A stretch of DNA of 64,000 nt from Druceiella hillmani (Eukaryota > Arthropoda > Insecta > Lepidoptera > Hepialidae). Under the pieces are notes generated by a model. The model had not been told where the DNA came from. It saw only the letters and a program-made list of their open reading frames with translations, and did no database searches. The translations under genes and the position numbers were made by a program. The stretch spans positions 11,669,501-11,733,500 of the forward strand of contig JAYKKI010000037.1 of assembly GCA_039881145.1 (NCBI GenBank), written 5' to 3'. The stretch's first letter is position 1, and every line of letters starts with the position of its first letter. This document shows, in pieces, positions 1 through 12,410 of the stretch.

Positions 1-287
1 AATTTTTAAATAAAAAATTCAAAAATCTATAAACAACAGTAAAAAAATGTGAATACTGTGTCAGTAAAAAAGCTCATAAATAATAGCTGTTAAAAGGAAA
101 ATGCCATTTAAATTTATTTTATGAGTCAACTTAATTTAAAAGTATATAAATTGAGCACATATAATAAATTCAAAAGTCTACTGATACCATTTACTGTCCA
201 ATTATATCAACGACGTAAGTTTTCACGTCTGTAAAATATAAAGTTTTGATGTCTGATTTGCGTCTTTTGAAATTTACATTTATATAT

Positions 288-372
<85 letters not shown>

Positions 373-1340
373 GGTAAAAATTAGCATATGAATATCTCAT
401 ATTAAAATTGTTCCTTTATATCATTAAAAGAAGCATAGCATTACTGCAAAACATATAATAGTAATATATGTCTCGATTACGTTTTCTTCTGTTCATCGTC
501 CTGTTTCTAGCAGGAAAATATATTTATTAAGTGAATGACAAAACTAAAAACATTAAATGACAAAAAATGTATACTGCTACAGAGTATTATAATATTTTAT
601 GTATCGTAACTGACTGCTAGAACCAATTTCAATTACTGATAATACACAGACTTAAGTTTTTCGTTTGTGGTAATATATTGGAATATTATACAATATAATA
701 TTATGTTCAAACTGTGTGCTAGTTAGATAATTTGCAAACCAAAAACATCAAAATACAATTATGTACAGTCGAAGAGAAAGTACAATTACGTATTACATTT
801 TCACAATTAATAATAAGGTTAATATAACTTTTGGACATTTACTTTGAGCGCACAGTAAATTCAAACAGAAAAATATAAACCACTACATAATGTACAGACA
901 TTGAATAATGCTGAGTAAAGAATTGAATAGATTTTGCAACTTTTATGCAAGACATTTTGATTTTGAAAAAGCATATTTTAATAGAAAAATTGTATATCAT
1001 AAATTTCTTAGCATTAAATTTGTCGGTTTCAAAAATTTAATTGGTTATGAAAAACAAGAGTGTCTTCTATAGTTCAAATACGCTGTCCCAATAGATATAA
1101 TTGTCGATACGATTGCAGCCTTTTATTTCTTAAGCTGGTATTCGTTTCAGCCTACCCCTTTTCCCTACTAAAAAAACCTTTTAAAATAAAAAAGAAATTA
1201 ACCGACCTTTTTACCACTACTCTACATTCTATACGACATCTATATGACCACTAGCGTAGCCTTGAAATTATTAAATGAAAGTTCATGGCGAACTAGTTTG
1301 TTTTTCCTAGTACAAGTGTAATATCAACGATATATGTATA
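1..1340. other. AT-rich intergenic block, no gene seen
   Basis: Apart from the TA microsatellite listed separately, I see no protein signal, RNA gene or clear repeat here. Short frames are interrupted constantly by stops. Confidence 0.6.
281..372. repeat. (TA)n microsatellite
   Basis: About 90 bases of nearly pure alternating T and A with one GA interruption near the left edge. The apparent ORF across it encodes only alternating Ile/Tyr and is not a gene. Confidence 0.97.
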
Positions 1341-1359
1341 TGTATTACTGTCAAATTGA

Positions 1360-1460
1360 CAAGCGAACGTCGGGTGGCGAGCGCTACAATCGCGCGGTCG
1401 ATGAAAGCGCGCTACGTATTGACGATAGCTAACCTTGGCGCACACGTAGACGTCATCCCC
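1360..1460. promoter_or_regulatory. CpG-rich patch of unknown function
   Basis: This stretch is unusually rich in CG dinucleotides within otherwise CpG-poor AT-rich DNA. It holds a segment at 1377-1397 matching 4679-4699 at about 18 of 21 positions, and an ACGTCAT half-site near 1449. It could be part of a promoter/enhancer or of an unrecognised repeat. No adjacent coding exon was found, so the regulatory call is only inference. Confidence 0.2.
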
Positions 1461-1479
1461 ATATAAACAATGTGTTTGT

Positions 1480-4400
1480 TTTACCGGTAAATGTACTGAG
1501 GGTACAAATGCTGTGTTTAAAAATAATATTTTAATATATTTGTTTAGTTAGCCGTATCTTTATAGATAACATAAAGAAGTTGTTTAAATATTAAATATAA
1601 TTTAAGAAACAATTATTATAAAATATCAATTGCATTCTTAACAGCAAAGTTAATACATAGTAAAAGTAAACTTTAAACATTTAAGAATACATATTATTTA
1701 AAAAAATATGTATAATTTTTCGGTATATAAATATACAATATATTAGCTAACATGTCTTTTATATGCGTAAGAATTATTGCCTTCTCATATATTTCAAACA
1801 AATTTAAACAATTCCTGACGAAATAAATAAATTGCGATAGATAGAATTACAATTAAATTTTACTTAATAATCTATACATGTATTAAAATTTTACCAGAAT
1901 GAATTCTGTAAATGAAAAATATTTTTAAAGTGTAAAATATTTACGCTTTTTAGAAATTTTGTCTCTTTATTTGTCTGTCTGTGTGTTAATTTGATCTCCA
2001 ATCATATGAAATCTACTGCATGATTTTGATGAAATTTAATATGATAATAGTTTATACCCTCAAAAAACATAGAATGCTTCTTATGTGAATATTAAAGGTA
2101 TAAAAAAAATCACCCCGACTTGATGAATATTACGTTTTTGGTACTGCCAATGTCGTCTATAAGCGTTTTTAATAAACTTTATGCTCATAAATTTCTAGGT
2201 GAAAAACAATTGAAAAAAATTGCTGATAACTTTTCTTATACTCAATTATATGCAAAAAACTCACGTCGGCAAAGCTATTACAATATTTTATTGTTGTAAA
2301 AATATGATATGAATAAAAAGATCTATACTGTAAAAATTCCGTACTTCCAATGAGAATATTTCATTAAAGGAAACACATGGAAACATACATTTTAAATTTC
2401 AGATGTTAATGATTGATAATTTTTCAAAAGTATCTTTTTTTAAATTTTTTAGTATTTTTTTTAAATTGCAAAGAAATCTATATCTGATTTTTATTTTTAT
2501 TTCATGTTACATTACGCCCCATATGGTATGGTGACTAAAAGTAGAAATTTGATTCAAATTAAAAAAATGAAAATTCTAAAAGACCATGAGATGTATATGA
2601 AATTAAGAGAATCATAAAATATTCAGAAATATAAAATATTTGAAATATAAAATATATAATTTTTAATAAAATAATGTTTAAAAATTCGCCAAACAACATT
2701 GCCAAACTCGTCAAACATTTGAATTAATTCAGCTTCCACCTGAAAGTAAGCATTCCGTAAAAAATCTCGAAAGATAGACATTTTTATTTCGAAATAAAAT
2801 TATTTATGTGAATCCATCATATTTTGGAAAATAAAACATGTAGAAAGGAATTAAAATATTATAAGAGGAGACAACATTTAATTTCGAGTTCTCTTTCTAA
2901 TCTCATATCGTAGTTGGATTTTTCCTGTTGAGGAGCATAACTTGTTATCGAAACTGTTGCTAAGAAATAGACTAAAAATATTGGTTATTATAAGCCAAAC
3001 TTTACCAAGTCTTCTACTCGATATCGTACTATTGATTTTGGATTTCCTTTTTAGTATTGTCCCAAAGAATTTATTTCTAAACAATTTCTATTTCCCGTTC
3101 ATACAAAACTTAAGATATAAACGATTCTGAAACTGTAAATGTGTGACAGATACAAAAGACAGAGATCATATTAATTAATAAGTGTACTGATTCCATTACC
3201 CTATTTATATGAGTAAAACAGAACACCTGTAACACTGTTATTGTCTATAAGTTCAAACGATAAACTTAAGAAATTATGAACAGTTTGCATAAATTTTCGA
3301 ATAGATGACGGTAACAAAAAAAATATCATCTTCAATTAAATTGTATATTACCGTAAAAAGTGAAACATTATCATATTTACTTTGTGCTAAAGTAAAATCT
3401 GAATGAAGTTAGTCTACCGATAATTTAACTTAATAGTTTTGAACTGTACATACTTAATAACAATAAAATACCGGGCATAAGAATCGCATTCGTATTTATT
3501 TTTTTAGGTAGTAAATTGAAATATCTTTCAAGGAGTTTACAGTAATTAACAAAATTATAAAATATTTACACCTACATACCCTTCATTTTTCACCGTATAA
3601 TTTTTTACCGTAAATTGGGACACTGGTACATTTTTTTATCACATCAAGCAATCTAGGAGTTTAACACAAAACTTAATTATTTCTTATAGTTTGAAATGTA
3701 AAAAGATTTCACAGGCATGCAGCCACGCAAAGATTTTGTTATATTGTAACAATCATTAAACCTTACTAATATACCCACATGTATGTCTGAAAATCCGATA
3801 GATCCTTTTTATTGTTATTAGTATAACAAAATAAATTTTATTAGTGTAACAGGTAAGAACTTTGTTATTAGAGTAACAGATAAAAACTTCGAAAGAAAAT
3901 TAATTAAAATTGCGTATATATAAGTATTATAAATATAATACGTAAGATAGCAATTTTCTTGATTACAATTTTCATGAAGAAAAGGACTCATTTTTTTTTA
4001 ATCTCAGTGGACCAGATGGTACTAGGTTTTAGGATCAATCCAGATATAAAAATTGATATCCTGTAATATAACTTCACGCGTCTTTAATGTTTTCAACATA
4101 TGTAACCTATTCCAGGTTACACACATCACACATTAGAATTATCTGTGACGATAACATTTTATCGATTTAAATAAATACTAAATTTCGTAACATTTCCAAA
4201 AATCTTTAAATAACAAAATTTATTGAATATAAATTTACTCAATGTACTTTTACGTGTGTAGGTAATTTATTTTTATATCAATCTACCTACACAATATTAT
4301 AGGACAAATAGCATGTCTAATATATTACACAGTACGAAATTACTTATTTGTAGTAAACGAGGCTTTTCTCGAAACAAATCTATTTCTAGGAGTGTTACTT

Positions 4401-4540
4401 CCAAACGTCAATATTTTACGACGTTCAAAATATTATCCTTAGCAAAACAAATTGTACAAATACGCCCACCGTTACATCAAAACATGAATGATATTGTCTT
4501 TGATAAATAGCGTTCATAAAAAACAACTTCGAAAACGTGA
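1480..4540. other. AT-rich intergenic block with one old repeat-like stretch
   Basis: No coding signal was found. Around 1965-2100 the sequence has a 'gtctgtctgtgtg' run followed by 'gattttgatgaaattt', a pattern seen in many degenerate insect repeats. Similar 'gacagacag' stretches recur at 11.16, 25.2 and 25.65 kb. Otherwise nothing was identified. Confidence 0.5.
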
Positions 4541-4544
4541 GCCT

Positions 4545-4770
4545 CATATGCTACTACGAAACTGGGTCGCGATTAATCGACACGAACTCTCTACTGACAC
4601 ACGAACAATACTGCTCTTACGTCGTAGCTGTACGACGCTAACACAATAAATGTATCCGTCAACGTCAACTCGACACTGACGTCAGGTGGCGCGCGATACG
4701 TCAACATCGACGCGCTGTCGCCTGACCCGAACGTCAACATCGATAAGGTTATCGGGAATTTAGTGACGGT
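4545..4770. promoter_or_regulatory. CpG-rich patch with a CRE palindrome
   Basis: This region is dense in CpG and contains the full cAMP-response-type palindrome TGACGTCA at 4677-4684. Two direct copies of CGTCAACATCGA lie at about 4697 and 4732. It shares a short segment with the patch near 1377. The composition fits a promoter or enhancer, but no transcript or first exon next to it can be supported from sequence alone. Confidence 0.28.
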
Positions 4771-4799
4771 GGGACTTCGCCTATAATAGTCACTCTCTT

Positions 4800-5880
4800 G
4801 TTATAAAATGGAAAAGCTGGTTATCAGTATTTTGAAAATGTCGATGTTTATTTCTGTCTAAGAGGAAGTACGCTGCATATAACAACGCGCGAACGGAAAG
4901 TTAAGGGCGTTTTTGCATGTCGTTGTCTGAAGATAGTCACTTGGGTGTTGATTCATTTAACAGGAAATAGTTTGGTTGGTTATTATAAATCGGATAAATT
5001 ATTATATAAATATTAAAGATATCACTTACGTGGAAGAAAACCTTATTTGATGACGTGTAAAAAGGTTTATTTGGTTAATAAACGAACTTTCTTTGACAAT
5101 TTTGTTTTGTTTAAGAAGCCGTTTTATTGTTCCTTACGCCATAAATACTTAAAAGTAAAAGATACAAGGCCCTTTAAACTATACAACATAGCCTTCTATT
5201 TTAGAAAGTACTTAGTAATAAATTTAGTTCAAATAATCAGAAACCACTAAATAAATGGAAAAGCTATTCTTCAGTATTCAGGCTTTTCATTTCCCATATT
5301 CATGTTTAATAAAGAAGCGTAATTATTGTAAAAAAACTTACCTACTGCTATTCAAAACAAATTTATTATCAAAGTATTAAAATCATATTTATATTCAATA
5401 AACCTGCCAACAGTAAATTACTATGAACAAAGTATGATTTAAAAGAATGCCTAAATATTGGAGCAAAAAACTTTGACACTACTTAAGTCTATTTATAATA
5501 ATTTATTATATGAAATATTTTAAATTTTTAAATATAGTAATTACAAGAAGGGAGTGGAGTCCAAATAAACTTGGCACAGCAACAGATTCTAATAGCGTGC
5601 TAAATTCAAAAAAAGTAACCCAATAATCTTTTGAAAACAATATTTATTAATAACGAAATTAGATTAATAGGCATTATCTGCAAAACCAGAAGGCAATTAC
5701 GTTTAATTTTGTTTGTCAATAAATATAAAACTATTAACAACTTTTAAATACTTTAATTTTTAAATTTTTAGGCAGCTAGGCTAGTAAGCTAGCAAGCTAC
5801 GGACTACGGCTCGAGACTATAAAGTAATGATAGGCGACGCTGTCCTTGTTGTTGAGTTGCGATAGCTATTTGTACTCACG
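4800..5880. other. AT-rich intergenic block
   Basis: Nothing recognisable. A short run of overlapping GCTAG-type words sits at 5772-5800, just left of the copia remnant. Confidence 0.5.
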
Positions 5881-6603
5881 TGAAAAGTTAGTCCTGCTTT
5901 GTTATATTATGAAGGCACCTAAGTCTATATATATATCATGCCTCGGTATCATTGGTTGATGTAACATACATTCTTGTTGTTTGAGTTCTTCTTTTGTTTT
6001 TGCACGTAATCGCATTCTGTTCTTTTATGACCGAATTTGTTACAATTACAGCACCTGTGTTCATTCTTTTTATCGAGAACGCCTTGGTGTCGCTGTTAGT
6101 TATTTTGAAGTCTTGTAAAAATTTAGCTTTTATAAAATCTGCAGTTATATTCATACCCGAGTTTTTGATCGTTATGATCATCGGCTTTTATGATTCCCGT
6201 AGACCCGGGAGAAATCATTGATCTCAACCATTCTTCGTCTATAGAAAATCCAATTTCGGTGCTTATTTGCTGTGATCATTACTATGTTGACCCAATCTTC
6301 GAATTTTTTTTCATATTCTGTAAGAGTTATATATAAGTCTATAAACAACTCAACGCGACGTGAACGCCTGACATGTTCAAAAATACGTACCAGATCATTC
6401 CAGGATTCTTCCGAAATCCGGGTTTCTTGAATATAAACATGAAGCGATCTATGTATCCATTAACAAAATAATTTTTGTCTTCTTTCAAATCATATTTGCC
6501 TCAAATCATCTTTCAAACCAATGGTTTCATCACTTTCGACACAGTGCCACAATTTTTCATGTTAAAAATACGTTTTTATGGCCATCCTCCACGTCTAATT
6601 ATC
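5880..6603 (-). pseudogene. Ty1/copia-type Gag (and start of protease) remnant
   Basis: Read on the minus strand, this is a copia-type Gag with several frameshifts and in-frame stops. In order: a WRMAIKTY segment at 6570-6591, KLWHCVESDETI at about 6519-6556, an ESWNDLVRIFEHV segment near 6400, the IDEEWLRSMISPGSTG stretch near 6230, and GMNITADFIKAKFLQD at about 6110-6155. It ends in a CCHC zinc knuckle, CCNCNKFGHKRTEC, at 6012-6053, which fits CX2CX4HX4C exactly. Beyond it a DLGA at 5914-5925 may be the relic of the protease D(S/T)GA active site. Gag binds element RNA and forms the intracellular particle. No integrase or reverse transcriptase follows, so only the 5' part of the element is present. 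Confident on the family; the protease relic is weaker. Confidence 0.8.
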
Positions 6604-6760
6604 ACGACTAATTAACTTTTCAATTAAGGTTAGTCAATTATTTGAAGAAATTTTTACCTCGTTTTATTGTTAGTAGTTTGACACTTTGCACGTTCAAATA
6701 TTAAACCTTTTGACAGCTTTCTTAGTTTTCAAATATTTAATTATTTCGACCCTAAGCCTA

Positions 6761-6774
6761 CTGGGTCCATAACC
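6761..6774 (-). other. copia-type primer-binding site
   Basis: The minus strand reads GGTTATGGACCCAG. It sits upstream of the Gag remnant in the expected order. It resembles the initiator-tRNA-derived primer site used by the Drosophila copia group, with one apparent substitution. Identification rests on sequence similarity and position. Confidence 0.55.
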
Positions 6775-6777
6775 TAT

Positions 6778-7161
6778 TGAATTAATGTTGATTTTGTGAT
6801 TGGTGATTATTTTTTCGGACTCCTCATCAAGGAATATCGCAACGATCATCTGTTGGGTAATTGTTGAGTTATCGTTCGATGAGGAATTCACACAAATAAC
6901 CGGTACAATACTTGATGTCAAAGGTTTGGAACTATCGAAGAAAAAAATTAAGCATAAAATATATAAGCTTTATGGGGCACGTGTATCTGTATTAATTAAT
7001 AACCCCATACGACTAACTGGAACTTAATATACTCATGCGACTAGCACCATTTGTTATCAAAAACTCTTCGTCATTATACCCGTCCCGCAGCCAGCTCGCG
7101 CCGTCGCTCGATCGATTCTTCCTCTTATACCAACTTACTTCGTATATAATATAAGTTAACA
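6778..7161 (-). mobile_element. Putative 5' LTR of the copia-type element
   Basis: The region lies just upstream (minus sense) of the primer site. It can be bounded by a TGTTAAC start at 7155-7161 and a ...TTCA end at 6778, giving TG...CA ends. It contains a TATA-like stretch near 6955-6975 and a CpG-rich segment at 7080-7120. No second LTR copy was found in the window, so the boundaries cannot be confirmed. Confidence 0.35.
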
Positions 7162-7534
7162 CTGTCTTTGTCGATATCTTCGAAATTCGCTGATATATTT
7201 AATTAAAGTAAGATGTGTATTATGAAGAAAAATATTTTCTATCATTTGTAAAATGATAAATTTTGTCGCCATTCATTCTGCTATTTGACAAATGGACGAC
7301 AATTTTAATCTATTCTTGATTGTTTACCGTAATATTTTGTGAAAATGGCACAAATAATTTAAATATATAACCTTTAAAAACATAAACAGACACTAAATTT
7401 GTATTTAAATGCACACTCAGCAGCAACAAGGCTAAATACATGAAACAGTTTGTTAAACCTATATTAAGATTTAAATCATTTCTGCTGCGTAGTACAATAT
7501 TCAAAGAAATAATGGCAAACGTAAATAGATACAC

Positions 7535-7588
<54 letters not shown>

Positions 7589-9660
7589 ATATATATATAT
7601 ATATATATATACTATATCTATTTAGGTTTGCCATGATTTTTTTGGGTCAGTTGAAAATAGAAAAGCCATGAACTAGATTTTGAGTATTTTAAATATTAAG
7701 AGATAAATTACATAAGGAAATAATTATTTTAATTTGACGGTAAAATAAGTCACATATGCGATCAATAGACATACACCTGACCGCAGTGTCATTATCAAGT
7801 AGTGCCGCAGTTAGAAAAAATGCCGTGCAGGGACCCTATGGATTTGCCTTCATCCTCTTTCTTTCACAAAATTTTCCAAATGAGTTGACATTTGTGGACT
7901 TGTTGCTGACAAAACTAACACTATACTGAAGAGTTTTGGGAGAAGAAATAAATCTGTATATTCCAATTAAAACCACTCTTCCCCTTTATTTTTTTATTTC
8001 ATATTACTACAACTACACTTCATCGGCTCGGAAATGTGATGTATTTTTTCATCATCAATTTATACCAATCTTTTACTTTATATCCACTTAACTTACATAG
8101 TTCATAGGAACAACCTCTTGGGATGGGTTAGAGTCTTTAAATCTTGGTTAGATTTAAATAAATTCAGACGAATGAATTTAGTATAAATTATAACCGTCCT
8201 CCACAGTAAATGAGTGAATGTAAATGAGCATTATAACGAGGTCTCCTCTTATAGTTTTTAAAATTGTAAATAGTCAGTCATTTCTAGTATTCCGTAGTTC
8301 AAAAGAAAAAAATCAGGACCTGTATAGAATCACTCACACATCGTATACCAATCTGTTCCAGCCATTTTTAGGAAACTATTTGACTAAGCAATTCAAAAAA
8401 CTAATCCAAATTACTACAATCTTTTTAGTTTTTTAGAGATATTAAAATTATAATATAAGGCTACGTTATAAATTTACTAGTTAAGTCTACTAATACATTT
8501 ATAACGCAGTCTTTTAATATAAAAAGTTCACCATAAATAGTGAATAGGCATGTTAGGTACAGGAAATGCGTATGACAACGTGTTTAATAAGTGATCTTAA
8601 ATTCACTAGCAAAATATGTCAATAATAATAATTAGATGTGCATTAGATTGGTATTATATATTTATGTTATATTATAATTTTATAAATGGATCGCAATCTA
8701 ACATATTTATGTTACATAATAATATTAAAATGCGATCCATGTATTGAATTATATTTATGTAAATCAAATAAAATGAATGGGTTGCAAAACTATTCTAAAA
8801 AAAAATAAAAAGTATAAATAGCCCATTAATTGTGGTTTACCAAAACCAATATTAATTTGATTCACATACAAAGCACTTCAGTAAACTAAAGACCGTAATT
8901 TACATGTATTTCCGGTAAAATACACAGTATAATTTGCACACTTCCTTCCTGTCAAAATCAGTTTTTAATAAAGGTATTTCTACTTATTATAGGTATTTGA
9001 CTATTAGTAAAACGTTTTAGAATTCTTGTAAGAAAATCATTGGCAACAAAAATCAATACCTAAAGCGTTTCGTTATCTATCTGTTCATTGACCATCTTCC
9101 GCAATTTTCTACATTTTAAATGATATGTATAATAATCACTTACATAAAATCAGTTACGTAAAATCATAACTAGAGTGAAAAGGACGTAAAAAATAATTTA
9201 ATAAAGAGGATATACAAAATTAAAAGCAGTGGTGCGTCATATAAATCTACTGTATGTCCTATAAATCTACTGTAATTTTAATGTAATGTTACCGTAATTT
9301 TAATTTTAAATATACGGCGGCTATAGTGGGAGAATACATGAAAAAAATAATTGAACCGAAAAAATTAAAATACAGGAGGGAATGATTTATATGCTTCATC
9401 GTGAATTTGCAGTATTAGGAAATATTCTTGAAATATTACTCGTCTCTTGCTTGCTAAAAATAATCATTGTAATTAGGAATAATCAGGTTAGTTTAGTTTC
9501 ATATTACGCGTACCCTTACATTTCCCTGTAAGAATACGCGTAATTATAAAAACGTAAGCACGTTTTCGAGCATTTCTTTACTTTGTTCATCGTCCACTCA
9601 TTTATACTAAAAGTTAAACAATTTATAACTTGTTTCATAAACCGGATAAATAAAAGAATA
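7162..9660. other. AT-rich intergenic block
   Basis: It holds a TA microsatellite and two imperfect stem-loops. One is at 8461-8515, with arms around CTACGTTATAAAT. The other is at 8644-8740, with arms ATGGATCGCA/TGCGATCCAT and TAGATTG/CAATCTA. No coding signal was recognised. Confidence 0.5.
7533..7618. repeat. (TA)n microsatellite
   Basis: Long alternating TA tract with one TCTA interruption near 7587. The ORF across it is an artefact. Confidence 0.97.
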
Positions 9661-10560
9661 TTATAATTATTATTATTATACGTCTTCATCATAGTCATAT
9701 CGAGCTACTGATCGATAACCCAGGGTGGGCCAAGGTTTTCCTTTGAAGCGACTTCCATGCAACCCTCTGTGTGAATCCGATCTCCTCTTATGGAATTTCA
9801 GCCCCCCAAAATCCTTTTCTATCTTCCCATTTCATCTTAGGTCGTCCGCTTCTTCTCTGTCCTTGTGGTTTAGTCAAAACGTTCCTTTTGGGAGGGTTTG
9901 AATCCTCCATTTGAACAACAGGAGCAGCCCAATTCAGTCTATTAATTGTAATAAATTTGTTTGATGTCTGAGTCTGTAATATTTAAATATTTCTGAATTG
10001 TATCTCCTTCTCCAAACATAATTTTCCTTTATGACCCCAAGAATTTATCTTAAAACTTTTCGTTCAAAAATATCCAAATGGGCTTTATCTAATTTAATCA
10101 ATGTCCATGTTTGAGAGCGGTTGATCTGATCTAATAAAAACTTTGTATAACAGGAATTTTGTTTTCCTAGAAATAAATTGGGACCTGAGGTTTTTCAGTT
10201 CTTAGAAAGCTGTATTAGCTGCAATAATTCTGTTTTTAATTTCTGATAATAATTTATTTTGATAATTAACTTCAGATCCGTATTAATTTCAGATTCAGAT
10301 CAGTATTAAAACCCAGTACTGAATCAAAAGTATATGTGCCTAAAGTAATATTGGTAGAAATTTGGCGAGAAATGTTTGTGGAAAATATGCATATTGTTTT
10401 CTCCTGGTTTATATTTAGATTTATATTAGCATTATATAGCCTTTGCAGCCATGTCAAAAATTGAAAAGCCTTTTCCAAAGCCGCAAGGGATCTTCACTAT
10501 CTTCAATCACAACATCATCAGCATAAGCAAGTCAACGTTAACATATTTAACATTATACGT
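9661..10560 (-). mobile_element. RTE/craft-like non-LTR retrotransposon, 3' fragment
   Basis: Minus-strand reading starts inside the reverse transcriptase at LAYADDVVIEDSEDPL; the catalytic YADD box is at 10514-10525. It continues through NLNINQEKTICIFS, a TWTLIKLDKAHLDIFERKVL segment, and KENYVWRRRYNSEIFKYY near 10000, and ends with a tail reading YRSVARYDYDEDV. The last segments are typical of the C-terminus of RTE/craft-type elements. The 3' end is followed on the minus strand by a TAA-rich simple repeat at 9661-9680, a usual tail for such elements. The start is 5'-truncated, so the endonuclease is absent. Frameshifts and internal stops (for example after ERKVLR) make it inactive. The longest surviving open frame is 10272-10478. 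Confidence 0.8.
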
Positions 10561-10596
10561 CTTGCTAGAAGTAAAATAATTTTCCGTATGCGGACT

Positions 10597-10654
10597 TAAC
10601 AATAAATTATAATTATGAACTTAACTTAAAGTTCATAATTATAATTTATTGTTA
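10597..10654. repeat. Perfect 26-bp inverted repeat (hairpin)
   Basis: The left arm at 10597-10622 and right arm at 10629-10654 are exact reverse complements, separated by a 6-base loop (AACTTA). It lies just 5' of the RTE remnant and is AT-rich. It may be a MITE core or a slippage product. There is no GC-rich stem plus T-run that would suggest a terminator. Confidence 0.95.
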
Positions 10655-11631
10655 CGAGTAGAAGTCGCATCGCAAGTGTTTCGTACACACTTAGGCGCGT
10701 ATAAATATTTAAGGTGCGTAGTATTTCTATTAACCTGGCGTCATTGAAGTTGAATCAAAGCGACTAAAAATATATTTGGAATTTTTATTACTTTTAGTAG
10801 TAATTAAATTTTGCTAAAACGCTGTAGTTAATACCCTCCTCTCCTAATTGCAAAATATCCCACAAGTTTCAAATTATTCCTTGTAGTTATTGCATACATA
10901 ATTTGAGGGTACGGTTAGCTGATGTAAGATGATGTAAAATAGATTTATTTTATTAACAATTTTCAAAAATAATTCATAATAACATGTTATTTTCCTTAAA
11001 AAATATATTTTTATGTTACTCTGCATACATAAAAATATATTTTTATGCATACATAAAAATTACATATATAGTCAATACACAAAAATATATGTTTTAGCAT
11101 TAAGCCACATTTGAAGTTTCTACATCAAATCGTAGAAAAACGGCTATGTAAAAACAACATACAGACAGACCGATGTACATGTGTGTTTCTAACCATCTAT
11201 TCAAAGGTCCGATTCGTTATTTTTCCTTTGAAGTATGGAAGCCTAAAAAGTAACGTGGTAAAAATATTTTCTTTTATTTCACAAATTGTTTGCGTTTATT
11301 ATAAAAATACTAAAAGAAATTTAGTAATAAATACAACTACTTTCTGAATTCGGATAACAAAGTCAATTATATAATTCATACATTATTTTATATTTCGGAA
11401 TTTAAATATTGACCATATGGCTAATATAAGCGACTGTCACAAATGAACAATTAAATCAGTTAATACGATATAACTCTATTTTTACCTACGACGTAGATTG
11501 AATTATTTTCAGTTCAATGAATATTACCAAAATACATTAGGTAACCCATTAAAATATATAAAAGAACTAAAATATTATTTACATAAAGACGTCATACGTG
11601 CACAGTCCGTGGACAACTGAATTGCGGTCCA

Positions 11632-11687
11632 GTAACCGCAGTTGCATTAACCGTTTGCGACCGATCGACTAATGCAACTGCGATTAC
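11632..11687. repeat. 18-bp inverted repeat, one mismatch
   Basis: The arms at 11632-11649 and 11670-11687 read GTAACCGCAGTTGCATTA and its near-exact reverse complement around a 20-base spacer. The arms are clearly richer in CpG than the surroundings. This may be the terminal part of a small foldback element. Confidence 0.85.
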
Positions 11688-12410
11688 GTTTTAGCGTAAA
11701 TATTTTTTTAAGAAAAATTCCAAAAAGTGATGGAGCAAAAAAAATTATGTAATAATCAATTTGTCCAGCTAAACTACTTACTGATTTTACTTCTTAAATA
11801 AAATTTATAACATTTGGTTATTGAGAACAATGGCCATTTTGCAGACTCATATTACCACACTAAACCCTGCCCATGTTTGGCGATCAGCGCGAAAGGTTAA
11901 GATAATCAATATGAAAAGGTAAAGACTGCACTCTCTTTCGCTTTTTCAAGTGAGTCTATGAGAAACAAAAAGGCTTACCATGAATAACCGAAAGAAAGAT
12001 GATTGCCTAACAATAAGTTGTAGTACAATTGTAGCTCGATATTACTTGAAATCTATTATCTATGCAAATAGTACCTCAATTATAACAAAGAATAAAATCT
12101 CGGAATACTTTAAAACCAAAAATGAAATCTCATGTGGAGCCAAGCCAATCACTTTCTTATCAACTTTGACAATTTTGTTCCAAAATCTCTGCAAGTCACT
12201 ACATTTTTATTAAAAAATTGTTTTTTTTTTTGCAAATAACTGTTTTTTTATTATTGTATGATTTGGTAGCTAATTACATAATTAAAATTTGACGTCACTA
12301 CTTTCATTTACAAATGTACACACTCCAAAAATTAGATAAATATCTTATAAAAGATAAAAGAATGGGTAAGAATTTTTCCATCTTTGTTACTTTTATTCTC
12401 GTTTAAATAT

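Larger units (their letters stand above)
10561..12410. other. AT-rich intergenic block with two hairpins
   Basis: Contains the hairpins at 10597-10654 and 11632-11687, listed separately, and a run of 'aaaaatatatttttatg' repeats at 10995-11095. No gene was recognised; frames at 11111-11347 and 11980-12213 look random. Confidence 0.5.

Noticed and set aside
10597..10654. Transcription terminator
   Set aside because: Perfect hairpin, but AT-rich, without a U-tract logic, and the DNA is eukaryotic.
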